From contig MSJI02000353.1 in NCBI GenBank assembly GCA_001931905.2, positions 1-27,948 of the forward strand: a stretch of DNA of 27,948 nucleotides. Reading direction: 5' to 3'. The position numbers and the translations under genes are program-made. The notes under the pieces are model-generated. The model was not told the origin of the DNA, did no database searches, and was given only the letters and a program-made list of their open reading frames with translations. Below, piece by piece: positions 9,559-19,082 of this stretch; within the stretch, counting starts at the first letter, position 1; every line of letters starts with the position of its first letter. The DNA is from Cladosporium sp. IMV 00045 (lineage: Eukaryota > Ascomycota > Dothideomycetes > Cladosporiales > Cladosporiaceae).

Positions 9559-11396
9559 ATGGTCTTCTGTACCTACTGCGGCCAATCCTTCACGAGGAAC
9601 GAACACCTCGAACGGCACATCCTAACTCGTTCGTCTCTGGCTCGTCGGTCCCGTCGATCGTTCCCTCCATGCTAACAATCAACCGGCAGACACCAATGTC
9701 AAGCCTTTCAAATGCTTCACTTGCCACATGTCCTTCGCCAGAAGGTCAGTCGTTGTTCTGTTCGATCACTCTCGAATACCGTCGACGCTAATAGATGCAA
9801 CAGGGATCTCCTCCAACGACACTACATAGTCCACCGTCGTGATGCCGACCAACAAGAAATCCCAGCCGTAAATGGCGTGGTTCCCAAGTCGGCCGGCCGA
9901 ACACCGATTGCCTGCAGCAACTGTGCCAAAACGAAGACCAAGTGCGACAAGAAATTTCCATGTTCGAGATGTGCCGGAAGGAACCTCAAATGCACTCTCC
10001 GACCAACGAGACGTTCGTCCAAAAACGCATCCAGCATGGGATTGGTCGTTCCTCCTGAGGGCCTGACCGCCATGCCTCCACACAATGTTTCCGGTGTAAA
10101 CGGAGAGAACGGTCAGCTGCAACCACAGTTGCCCAATGGTAGCCCAACACAAGCACAGCCTACCCTCAAGCCTGCAAGCCCCAAGAGCGGCTTCAACAGC
10201 ATTCCCAGAGATAAGCACGCCGCTCCTGTGCTCGACGGACCTCCCACACAGTTCATCGATACCACCAATGGGCCCAAACCACCTGATCAAACAAGCATGA
10301 CTCCACCTCTGCCACAAGGACCCCACGCCTTCATCCAAACGACTCCGATGTCAGGCTTCCATGAATTCAACCAGCTGAGTGTAGAAGACTCCGATCCGGG
10401 CTCCAGTCCACGATTCATGCTCGGCTGGAGCCAAATGCAGATGCCCTTGGGCTCTGACACTGGCGTAGTACAACCTGACATGCTCATGAACGCCGATCTG
10501 CAATTCGACCCAACCGTGACGCAGATGATTCCAGGTCCGGATGGCATGATGCCAGACATGCCAGACATGCAAGCAAACCTGATCGCACCGATCGAAACAC
10601 CTAAAGTTGAACGCGCACTCTCGGACTTGGAACTCAGCAACTCAACGCCGATGGTCAACCCGCAAAGGCAGATGTCGACACCTTCTTCGCCCGATCAGCG
10701 CAACGATCTGACTCGCAGTGGTTTCTGCACAGGATGCTTGGTCTGTCTTCCGCTGCACTCCCACGATTCCTTCTAGTTCGTGTCCCAAGACAGCGGGGCT
10801 CATTCTCGAGCGTCTGGAACAAAGCCTGAGAAACCATGAAGTCTGGAGCACATGAACCGCACGTTGGGGCGAGTCCGATTTCGCTGGCAGTGACCACTTG
10901 ACAGTTATGCAGCTTCACGAAAGTACCAGGGACAAGCTTCTTGCCATCACACAAAGTTTTCTCCACAAGGCACTCGATATTCACCGTGACATCTCAAGTC
11001 ACTACTCTCCGTCAAGTGGCTGCATGGCACCTGGCTCTAACTGTGGCTCGAATATCGCGATAACGTTATCGCCACCTGCCTGTGTACTTGAATATTTCCT
11101 TCGATCATACGCAAACTGCTCCGAGCGTTACTATCCGCTCACTTCTCGTGGTATCTTGAACGCCAACGAACTCATGCACTGCTACAACGACCGCGCTGCA
11201 AGATTGCTTGTGTTGATGATGATCGCTCAGGGTGCCGCAAACATCCCAGACTCGGACGCTAGGTGGCTCGCTGGGGGTCTCACTGAGGCCTGCTGTATCT
11301 CGCGATTCGATCTGATTGAGAGAGAACATCATCATTTCAGGTGATCCCATCGTTCTCTACTCTGCCTTGCTCTTCACTGTCCAGGCAGCATGGAGT
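9559..11396 (+). pseudogene. C2H2 + Zn2Cys6 transcription factor, disabled and 3'-truncated
   Basis: Exon 1 (9559-9628), exon 2 (9690-9744) and exon 3 from 9804 join through 61- and 59-bp introns. They encode two C2H2 fingers (C4/C7/H20/H24 and C32/C35/H48/H52) followed by a perfect Zn2Cys6 cluster (C79, C82, C89, C95, C98, C105), a combination known in a fungal regulator family. A Pro/Met-rich linker follows, then the start of a fungal-specific middle domain (VLEYFLRSYANCSERYYPL, LLVLMMIAQGAANIP). The gene is broken. One base too many near 10714 shifts the frame before SAQDAWSVFRC. A TGA at 10853-10855 sits where a Trp is expected (a G to A change compatible with RIP). A second 1-base shift lies near 11321. 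Homology stops at AAWS (11396), exactly where the hAT element begins. The truncated N-terminus could still be translated as a DNA-binding stub; that is inference. Confidence 0.8.
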
Positions 11397-11417
11397 CATG
11401 GTGGCCAGCAAGTAAGT

Positions 11418-11522
11418 AAACAAGCCATCAGGGAGCGGCTTGGCTTGTGTGGTACCGACGACTGGCTTGGCTTACAAGCAGGCAAAAAAGCTTGGCTTGA
11501 CAAGCCGGCTTGCCAAGCCATG
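11418..11522. repeat. AAGCC/GGCTT subterminal repeat cluster of the hAT element
   Basis: Within about 100 bp the words AAGCC, GGCTTGGCTT and CTTGGCTTG recur many times in both orientations, including aagccggcttgccaagcc. Clusters of short subterminal motifs next to an end are a known property of hAT elements and serve as transposase binding sites. This supports placing the element end just to the left. Confidence 0.6.
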
Positions 11523-11632
11523 TAGGTATGTAGTGAATAGACTGCTTTCCCATACAATGTGAGCTTACATCTGAACAATATGGACTCTTCCGTAGTATCC
11601 TGACCGTCAAATCTGTCTAACTGTCTCGATAA

Positions 11633-13354
11633 TTACGAGGGAACGACGATACTAACAAGTCCAGCCAGAATCCACGCCCTCAAGCACTGATTGGCTTCCG
11701 CGTAATCCTCTTTGGTACGTGGTCTGCTTTCATTCAGCACATGGCCTGCCTTGGAAAACGCCCTCTCACACTCCGAAGACATGGCTGGCACGGCAAGAAG
11801 ATCAAATGCCATCTGGGATAACACAGGGTAAGTTTGACGATGGAGACGCCACCATTGCAGTGGGTCTGCGACATCCTCGGTGGGTGCATTCAAGTATCTG
11901 TCAAGCTCGTTAGCGCCGACCACCACTACTGCTCTTCTCTTGTTGAACCTCTCGAAATCGTTCATCTCTTTCTCTGGCTGTGCTGGATGCACTGGCTGTC
12001 TTGCAATGTAGGCGTGAAATAGCTGCGCGACGACTTTCTTCACCTCTTCCAGCCATGACGTCTTTTCGCCCCAATGGTTCTGAAACCACTCGAGCTTGTG
12101 TTCGGGATGTATCAGAACGGCAGCACGGTATGCAGAAGTGTCGTCTGAGAGGTTGTAGTAGTCATCCAACTTCTTCCAGCCGAGATTGACACACGTGCGT
12201 ACGTGCGAGTGGCTATTCTTACGGTTGAGCAAAGACTTCTTTTGCTCCAATTTGTCAAAGAGGTAGTCCATAGCAGGAAGATATTCCCAAAGAGCACCGT
12301 GAACACCTTTGGTTGTGTTACCTTGTAGTTGAGTCGAGATGAAAGCGAAAGGCTTGAGCAGTCCTCGGAACTCGGAGAGCTCGACCCAGTCGCTTGGAGT
12401 AAGTATATCAGTGTCTGCAAGATCGCTCTGTGCTTGCTGATAGAGTGTGACTGCATCCTTGAGCTGGGGCAGTCGCTCGACCATGACATAGGCTGAGTTC
12501 CACCTCACGCCTCCATCAACAAGGAGCTCGTACAGCAGTTTTGTGGATTCGTCCGCTTCTTTCTGTTTCGCCTTGAAAGCTTGCCTTCGAGCCTCAGAGT
12601 AATTGACACGTATAACGAAGTTGTGGCCCTTCCCGATAGCCCCTTTCTTTCGCCATGCGTCCAGTCGCTGCTCTTCGTTGGCAAGCGTCACTTTCCTTTC
12701 GAAAGCTTCCACACGTTTGTCAGAGTCAGGCCTGGCAAAGTCCTTCTCGAAGGACTCTGCGTCGGTACCATGCAGCATGGCTTTACACACCAAATTCACG
12801 ACATGGCCAAGACAACGTAGTCGCCTTTGACGGACATCAAGGCCCGGCAAACTCTTCTGTAACTCTTCCATCATGGTGTCATTGTTGCTGGCATTATCCA
12901 TCATGAAGTATCCCACTTTCTCTTCGATCTCGTACCCCTGTATCACTTCAAGGACAATTTTGCTCAAAGTGATACCGGTGTGACGACCGTGGATGAACGG
13001 CAGTGCGATCAGCGCCGTTTTGAGCTCGTAGTCAGCGGCCACAAAGTGCGCGCATATGCCGAGCAAGGGCAGTTTGCTGTCCGAGGTCCACGCATCGATA
13101 GAAAGATGAATCTTGCTGACTGCCATGGCAAGAGCACTCTTGATCTGCTGCTTCGCGACGTTTTAATGCCCAAGGATCATATCTCTTGTGGATGTCTTGC
13201 TTGTCTTGTGAAGGTCTCCAGCGGCGGGGTTGATGGCCGTCAAGAGGTGGTTCAGTCGAGCCGATGATGCTTGCCGAAGCGAGATGTCGGCGCAGACAGC
13301 CCAACTGACGAACGCATTATCAAAAGTAGTTCTTAGGAGCGGCGACAACTCCAC
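11633..13354 (-). pseudogene. hAT-family transposase, N-truncated with one in-frame stop
   Basis: The frame runs 574 codons from about 13354 to the stop at 11633, interrupted by a TAA at 13163-13165 where a Tyr is expected (MILGH-stop-NVAKQQI). Downstream of the stop, 497 codons are open from an ATG at 13126. RNase-H-fold motifs are present: the first Asp in LSIDAWTSDSKLPLLG, the second in YFMMDNASNNDT, a CLGHVVNLV segment, and the C-terminal dimerisation block with PLQWWRLH and PAMSSECERAFSKAG, where the third acidic residue is expected. The BED zinc finger is absent. The DDE core looks intact but the protein lacks its DNA-binding end, so autonomous transposition is unlikely. Confidence 0.8.
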
Positions 13355-14814
13355 TGCAGCTTTGACTCAACTCTTGCCATCTACAAATGATGTACTTCAG
13401 AGGCTAGATATCTTCCGGCGCATCGCACAGACTGCCTGGATTCCGCACGTCCCGGATAAAGTCGGGAGAAAGGAGATCAGCCCTTTCTTGGACAATGTGG
13501 AGCACAATGCCACAAAAGCACCTGATATGCTTGCGCTATTATTTGCAGCCCTGGCGCTGGTGCAGCAGGTGCAGCTGGACGAACAACAACTGCACCAACA
13601 CGTCAATGACGCGAATGGTACCTTCCATTCCCAAAGCGAATGTTACAGTAAGATTACTCCGGCATACGAGTGCTTAGCCAATTACTCATCAACGAGCAGT
13701 CACCGCAAGCATGCAAGCCTTGCGCAACGCTTCTTTCATGAGCGAACCGACCCTCCTCGGCGTCAAAACGCTTCTCATAATCGGCCTGTATCTTACCAAA
13801 CGGGGTAGTATACAAGATGCTTGGACTCTGTTTGGGGTGACTATACGATTGGCGCATTCTATTGGACTACATCGCCATCCAAAATTCCTGGTTCCTGGCC
13901 CTTCGGCCCATGAATGCTCGGTTCGGCGAAGTCTTTGGTGGTTAATGCTGTATCTAGACCAGCACTTTTCCGTGACACTGAAGAGGCCACTAGGAATATC
14001 CAGCATCGGTGATTGTCCGCCACCAGAGCCCTCCACGACTGATACTTTGGAGATCAGATTGAACGAACTTGTTAGGGAGTATACTATTATTGCGAGAAAA
14101 GCCTTGCGTGCTCGAGGCACTACTACGGACGGGAAGATTGCCGAATTTACGAAATCGCTTGTGGGCCTGTTGGAAAAAACCCCAGAAACCCTGCGGTTTC
14201 ACGACAGTTGGCTGCAAATGGACGATTCGCTGCCCGATTGGCCCTTGGACCTCAGGTCTGCGAGTAGGTGCTTTCCCACTATGCCACATGTAATGATAAA
14301 ATACTGACCGAATCCAGATGTTTTTGCCGATTCCCATATACTCGTCGTACTTCTCAACAGTCAGCGAATGGCTCCGTCTCAACTCGGTTATTCTCCGTCT
14401 ATTCGCCCAGACTCACGCACCCGCTCTGATGATGCGGATTCAACACCGTCACGTTCCACAGGCAATTGTAATAAAACCCTTCCCGACGTCAGTGACAGTC
14501 GCCTTCTTGTGGTTAATGGGAGTATCAACATCCTACGAAGCTTCCTTTTTATATGGAAGCGCAGGTCGGCCTCGCTTGTTTGCCGGATGATTGACTACCC
14601 AGCATTGAATGCAGCAATGATTCTTATTCTCGATGCTTGGGAGACTGGAGACCAGCGAAATATGGAATTGGTCAACAGAACCCGACTTTCTTTCATTGAA
14701 ATGCAACTCAATGGAGCGCACAAGCTTGCCGAAGCGGCCGTAAAGCGCATTTCCAACGGGCTTGCACAGCTGCTCCAGCGCTCGCAGGAGCCCCGACATC
14801 ATACTGTTTCCTAG
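13233..14814 (+). CDS. Fungal_trans-domain protein lacking its zinc cluster; chimeric 5' end in hAT DNA
   Basis: Three exons (13233-13647, 13700-14263, 14318-14814) joined by 52- and 54-bp introns (GTAAGA...GCAG and GTAGGT...CTGAC...CCAG) stay in frame and encode about 491 aa. From Leu at 13371 the sequence matches the middle homology region of Zn2Cys6 regulators: LQRLDIFRRIAQTAWIPHVP, DMLALLFAALAL, MQALRNASFMSEPTLLG, DAWTLFGVTIRLAHSIGLHR, RRSLWWLMLYLDQHFSVTL, LGISSIGDCPPPE, and NAAMILILDAWETG near the end. The zinc cluster and coiled coil that should precede LLPS are missing. The first 46 codons are antisense hAT sequence that happens to be open. It either uses a start supplied by the transposon or is untranscribed debris. 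No internal stop or frameshift was found, unlike the regulator to its left. If made, it would be a regulatory domain without DNA binding. Confidence 0.55.
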
Positions 14815-16524
14815 CCCGTAGGAAGCCCGAACCCTATCCCAACCCTCACTTATGCTCTGTTGGAACGCGCCCGCCTCGGGCCGTACCTACAATCTGCCGG
14901 GGTTTAGGAGGTCTCACCTCAGCATGCTCGAGAGCTGCATGGTCAACTATATAACATCCGCAGAGTGCCTGAGTTTGCCCACGTAAGTCCAGAGCTCTCG
15001 CCAAAGAGTAGAGGTTTTCTTTGTTGAGGCAAATGGAGTTCAGCTCAGCTTGCGAGACGTGCACAGAACGTGTTTCCGAGCTTTTGCAGTCTAACTTGCA
15101 CAAGCCTTACAGACGCGTCGCGTCTGCGCTGCGCGCTTCGTGACGTTTTCAAAGTGTGTTTCGGCGGAGTGTCTCTTGTTCCATCTTCGACTCACACATC
15201 AAGCGTACGGCCACCCGAAGAGCAACTAACACCGTCTTAGATGTCTGGTAGCGTCCAAAATCGCTCCAGGCCTGGGAGCCTGGTCCGTTCTATCTCCACT
15301 GCTGCCAATTTTCGAATGCCTGGCTGTGTCGGTCGCCAAGTATGAGGACTCACCATGTTGACGAATTGCTATTCTGCCGGTGCATTTGTGGCCATTTGAG
15401 AAACTAGCTTTTTCCAGATCTTTTCCGCAATCTTCTCAAAAGCATCGACGAATTCCTCATCGTAGAGGTAAAGAACAACGTCATTATCGGCCTTCCGTTG
15501 GGGGTGGGGGGACTGGAAATTGGCGTATGCAACAACCTCACATGCGGCTTCTCCGGTGGTGCAGGCCAACGGAGGTGGTAAGGATTTCTGCACGAGGGAA
15601 GATGTGAGGAGGGTAGGCCCACAGCAACCTTTCTTGGACACTTCATCGTCTGCATAGTCCTACAACCCTTGTGAAGTCGAGATGCATAGAGCGTAGGATT
15701 ACGGCTATTTCTCGTCGTCATGTATACTTCTTTTGGGCATATAATATCGGCACTCAACTTTGTTTTTTATTCCATACTGTATGTAAGCTGTTTAGCTTAT
15801 GACAGGCCTAGCTACCGGTAGGCAATCACTTGGTGCTCTACCTTGTTCCTGCGTCGGTGTCTTCCCTGCAATCATGCCCGCCATCCCGACTTGGTGAAGC
15901 AGCCACAGCATTTGGGCTCAGCGCTCTAATACTGGCCCTTGTGTGTGATCACATCTGCGGACCCTTCTGCTGTCCTCGCCTTTTTCTCCTCCTTTCACAT
16001 TTCACAGGCTGCCCGTCTCTAGTACCAAGGGTGTGCGCCGACTTGTCATGCTGCCAGCCTCCCGTGCTCGCAACAGGAGGCACATGCACAATCCTTGCTG
16101 CCCGTTTTTGTTACGGTCTATGCGGTCGTTGAACCCTCAATCTCTTCGTCGACAGGCATTCGTGGTAGCGCGCCGGATGGGATACTACTCGTCGGACATC
16201 TTTCGCAAGATAGTGGCTTACTTGAAATACTCGAAGACAGACTAGTGCAGAGCGCTGACTTGTGCAAGCAAGCCATCGGTCTTAAGGAGTGGTGCATCAA
16301 GAAGTGAAAGAACCAAAGTCTTGGTCAGCGTAGTCGATCGAAGAGGAATTTTCGGCTCCGTCGCCACTTGGGACGTGATTATTGCTGGAAAAAGGTGTTG
16401 AGCACAGGTCCGATGGCCAAGATCTAGTGGCAGCGCCGCACACGGCCCCGTCTAGGGATTCCCTGCGTCGTCGGATGGATTGTTGCTGTTTTGGTTCGAA
16501 AAGTAGTAGGCCGCAGTCACTTGC
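14815..16524. other. Gene-poor region between regulator remnants
   Basis: No recognisable protein domain. Two weak possibilities are noted: a 33-codon ATG frame at 15241-15342 preceded by an acceptor-like ttag, and the minus-strand frame 15369-15641. The rest looks noncoding. Confidence 0.4.
15369..15641 (-). CDS. Doubtful ORF with an acidic amphipathic C-terminal helix
   Basis: A 90-codon frame. Only its last 45 residues look protein-like (NDVVLYLYDEEFVDAFEKIA, then EKIWKKLVSQMA), and a good acceptor (tttccag) precedes that part on the minus strand. It may be the last exon of a gene fragment, or chance. I recognise no family. Confidence 0.2.
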   Translation of the reverse strand: MSKKGCCGPTLLTSSLVQKSLPPPLACTTGEAACEVVAYANFQSPHPQRKADNDVVLYLYDEEFVDAFEKIAEKIWKKLVSQMATNAPAE

Positions 16525-16806
16525 TTACTCGGTGATATTGGCGATGGGTATTGCTGGAAGGCTTGACGACCAGGCCAATTCTTCCATACTATCTCCCGTT
16601 CGCAACCGCGCCAAAAGCTCCAGAGCCTGCGTGTCCGAGCCATGCTGCATCTTGTGTAGTACGCTCTTCATAGCACCAAGCTGCTCATCCTTCTGCCTTA
16701 GTCGTATTTGCAGACCCTGCTGCCTTGTCATTCCTTCTTCGACCTCGTAATCGCAAGTGTCTTCTCTGCTGGCGCAGCAACGGCATGATGGTCGGTCGCC
16801 AGAGCA
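16525..16806 (-). pseudogene. Zn2Cys6 regulator N-terminal scrap (half zinc cluster + coiled coil)
   Basis: Starting right after an acceptor-like tacag (to 16807), the frame gives Cys-x6-Cys-x2-Cys-x6-Cys (CSGDRPSCRCCASREDTC, then DYE). These are the last four ligands of a Zn2Cys6 cluster. A linker/coiled-coil segment typical of these regulators follows (RLRQKDEQLGAMKSVLHKMQ, then HGSDTQALELLARLRTG), and it stops at 16525. The first two cysteines would be in an upstream exon; I could not find them in the 80 bp before the pogo element at 16895. The fragment ends before any middle domain. It may be the missing front of a gene like the zinc-cluster-less one at 13233-14814, but on the opposite strand. 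Confidence 0.55.
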
Positions 16807-16894
16807 CTGTACTTGCGCGAATCAGCTATAATGGCACTGCGATGGTGTGCTCCCACGGTTGGCGCACTAGCGGTACAACGGAGGTACTACCTTA

Positions 16895-16938
16895 GAGGGC
16901 TTCCCTGGTCAGTGCACATCCCCACTAGATGCACGCTT
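16895..16938 (+). repeat. Left 44-bp TIR of the intact pogo element
   Basis: Begins gagggcttccctggtcagtg directly after TA. It matches the reverse complement of 18993-19036 at 42 of 44 positions. Two TGCAC cores inside it are 17 bp apart. Confidence 0.9.
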
Positions 16939-17052
16939 CTCAAATGCTGTCAACTTGATCTTCTCAGCCATACATCACAATCCACATGCAATTTTTGCGC
17001 CACGAACTCAGAGTATAGTATTATGAAGCTCTCCTAGCAAACGACTGTGTAA

Positions 17053-18945
17053 TCAGACATCATCGAGGTATGCGCGTTTCTTGATAATTCGACCTGATCT
17101 TGACATAAGATGTTTTGGGGCATCCTGAGGATCTGGCCCTATTGTAGCCAGCATATGCTTCCCAGGCTCTTCCTGAATCTTTCGCCTCTTCCTAGGTCTA
17201 CTGTTTGACGCCTTAGACTCTGTTTCAAGCCGCTTCTGGGCCGCCTTGGTGTCTCTTTGTTGCTGCCTTTTAGTCTTCTGAAGAGCCTCCTCAACCTTCT
17301 TTGCTGCAGCCCTTGCCGCTCTGTCCTCGCGCCTCTGCCGAACCTCCGCTTCTTTCTGAGCCTTCCTAGTGGCTCTATCTCGAGCTCTAAGCAGTTTGTT
17401 TTGAGCCTCCAGCTCCTTCGCCTCATCCTTAGCCGCTTGAAGCGCCTTGGCTCTGTTGATCTTAGAAGGGCTGAAGAACAAGGCGCCGAGGTCTTCCTCG
17501 GCTCTGAGATCTTCAGTGAAGGGTCTACCACGCTTCCTTTTCTTCTGCTGGCTGTCGATAGTCCCAACCAAGCCCTGTTCGCGCTCCCTCGCGAGTATGA
17601 GCTCTGTGGCAAAGGTCAAACAAGCATTCCCAAGCTTATCAACCAGTCTCTGGGACTGTGCGTTACCAAGAGCCAATCCTTCACTCACAACCCTTCTGAT
17701 AGTTCTCATGGCTGATGGTGAGTCTAAACAGCAACTTGAGTGACTGTCAGACAGTGCTTGATCGGTGAAGACATCCTTGTCGCCCGCTTCTCCTTTCTTG
17801 AAGATCTTGAGCACCTGCTCTGGATCAAAAGGCTCCAAGCCAAGTTTCTGCCATCCAGACTTGATGTTGTCCTCCGTAAAGGCACTGTCATAGGCCGAGT
17901 AGAAGTTTTTGAAGAAGTCTCGCTTAGTAAGTGCTGTGAGACCTTGCGACAGTCTGGTGTGGTGATCTAGTTGCTGACTGTAGTAGGTCGCCAGAGGTCC
18001 GAATACGCTCACATCCAGTGGCTGCAACCTATGCGTAGAGTGAGGAGGGAATATGGCTACTAGTATCTTGTTGCTCCGACACCAATCCAGGAATCTGAGA
18101 GTGCAGTGGGAACCATGTCCGTCAAGTATGAGCAGCCTCCAGTCCCTCTTCACCTTGTCAACGGTCTGAGTGTCGAACAAGCTCTGTAGCCAACTCAGAC
18201 CAAGCTCATCGCTGGTCCAGCCATTGGGTGAGCTTGCAAACCAGCAAGGATGCTCGTTGGCGTCATAGTCCTGGAGCCAGGTGTCCTGCAGGTCACCGCT
18301 GACGGCCTTGTAGATCAGAGCTAGTGGCAGCGAGGTACCATCTGCACAAACGGTGGCTATAAGGGTTATCCACTCTCTAGATCCATCTTCGCCAGCGCCT
18401 AGGAGCTTCTGTTGCTTCATCAAGGCTTTCGGGAAGATCCTCTGGACCTTTTGCAGGTGGCCTATAAGGAAACCTTTCTCATCCTCATTATAGCAGTTCC
18501 GAGGCTGTATGCCGTATTGATCTATCTTCCGCTTCAGAATATTGAAATAGTGCCTGAAAGAGTTCTCGGACTCAGCCTTGTGTCTCTCGAGATCGAGGGT
18601 GTTGAGGTATCTGCAGTCAAGGACGGACTGATGTCTACGCCTAAAGCCTGCAGTCCAGTTCTTGCCGGGCTCTGAACCACATATCAGGGAGGCCCATGTG
18701 CGCACCATTGCTGGTGTAGGAGGCAAACACCACTCGCAAAGCCTCTGTATTTGCTTAACAAGCTCTTGCTCTTGCTTGCTCGTGAGTAACCTCCGCCCTT
18801 CGATGCGCCTGGCCACTGAGCCGATCTTACCGCGGAACCGCTTGCTGAGGGTTGACCGGTTGACATTGAACCTCTCAGCTACTGCTGCTATGTTACGATC
18901 ATCAGAGGGACGTAAGAAGGCGATCGCATCCTCGATTGACCCCAT
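17053..18945 (-). CDS. Pogo-class DDE transposase, intact, 630 aa
   Basis: The protein begins with an HTH_psq-like motif (IAAVAERFNVNRSTLSKRF) and continues with a CENP-B/Tc5-type second helix-turn-helix (LLTSKQEQELVKQIQRLCEW, PGKNWTAGFRRRH). The DDE_1 core has Asp in NEDEKGFLIG, Asp in LLILDGHGSH and Asp in RLQPLDVSVFGPL (residues 155, 275 and 311; 119 and 35 residues between them). The long C-terminal tail is Lys/Arg/Glu-rich coiled coil and ends IKKRAYLDDV. It catalyses cut-and-paste transposition of its own element in the nucleus. I chose Met at 18945 (MGSIEDAIAFL); the frame opens at an ATG at 19002, but that codon lies inside the terminal repeat. No stops or frameshifts, so it is potentially active. 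Confidence 0.9.
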   Translation of the reverse strand: MGSIEDAIAFLRPSDDRNIAAVAERFNVNRSTLSKRFRGKIGSVARRIEGRRLLTSKQEQELVKQIQRLCEWCLPPTPAMVRTWASLICGSEPGKNWTAGFRRRHQSVLDCRYLNTLDLERHKAESENSFRHYFNILKRKIDQYGIQPRNCYNEDEKGFLIGHLQKVQRIFPKALMKQQKLLGAGEDGSREWITLIATVCADGTSLPLALIYKAVSGDLQDTWLQDYDANEHPCWFASSPNGWTSDELGLSWLQSLFDTQTVDKVKRDWRLLILDGHGSHCTLRFLDWCRSNKILVAIFPPHSTHRLQPLDVSVFGPLATYYSQQLDHHTRLSQGLTALTKRDFFKNFYSAYDSAFTEDNIKSGWQKLGLEPFDPEQVLKIFKKGEAGDKDVFTDQALSDSHSSCCLDSPSAMRTIRRVVSEGLALGNAQSQRLVDKLGNACLTFATELILAREREQGLVGTIDSQQKKRKRGRPFTEDLRAEEDLGALFFSPSKINRAKALQAAKDEAKELEAQNKLLRARDRATRKAQKEAEVRQRREDRAARAAAKKVEEALQKTKRQQQRDTKAAQKRLETESKASNSRPRKRRKIQEEPGKHMLATIGPDPQDAPKHLMSRSGRIIKKRAYLDDV

Positions 18946-18992
18946 GGTTGTTGAGTTATCGCGCGAGGAAGTGATTTTGTTGGCGCGCGTGA

Positions 18993-19036
18993 AAGCGTGC
19001 ATCGAGCGGGGATGTGCACTGACCAGGGAAGCCCTC
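18993..19036 (-). repeat. Right 44-bp TIR of the intact pogo element
   Basis: Reverse-complement partner of 16895-16938 with two mismatches. TA follows at 19037-19038. Confidence 0.9.
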
Positions 19037-19082
19037 TACAGGTGACCCTTTCGTGATCCACGGCTGGCATAGCAAGGTTGAC

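Larger units (their letters stand above)
11397..13360 (-). mobile_element. 5'-truncated hAT transposon
   Basis: The element carries an hAT transposase reading right to left. Its 3' terminus is placed at about 11397, where homology to the upstream regulator ends and a repeat-rich subterminal region begins. The right boundary falls between 13355 and 13370, where the transposase frame closes at a stop and the coding sequence of another regulator starts on the opposite strand. The transposase N-terminus (BED-type finger), the 5' terminal repeat and the second target-site copy are missing, so the right side is a deletion junction and not an insertion end. Confidence 0.7.
16895..19036 (-). mobile_element. 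Complete pogo-class transposon, 2142 bp
   Basis: Bounded by 44-bp terminal inverted repeats (16895-16938 and 18993-19036) with two mismatches and flanked by TA on both sides (16893-16894, 19037-19038), as expected for Tc1/mariner/pogo insertion. It contains one long intact transposase frame on the minus strand and little else. The near-identical TIRs and uninterrupted frame suggest a recent insertion that has escaped RIP. It lies 44 bp beyond the TBP stop codon, in the same transcriptional direction. Confidence 0.9.

Noticed and set aside
9766..10338. 190-codon frame on the - strand
   Set aside because: Antisense to the well-supported C2H2/Zn2Cys6 exon 3.
9559..14814. A single regulator gene interrupted by the hAT element
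   Set aside because: The right-hand piece restarts at the beginning of a different middle domain and does not continue where the left piece stops; the two families differ.
15241..15342. 33-codon ATG frame after an acceptor-like ttag
   Set aside because: Too short and without homology; the apparent splice signals are common by chance.
19002..19002. ATG at 19002 as the transposase start
   Set aside because: It lies inside the terminal inverted repeat; Met at 18945 fits the family N-terminus better.
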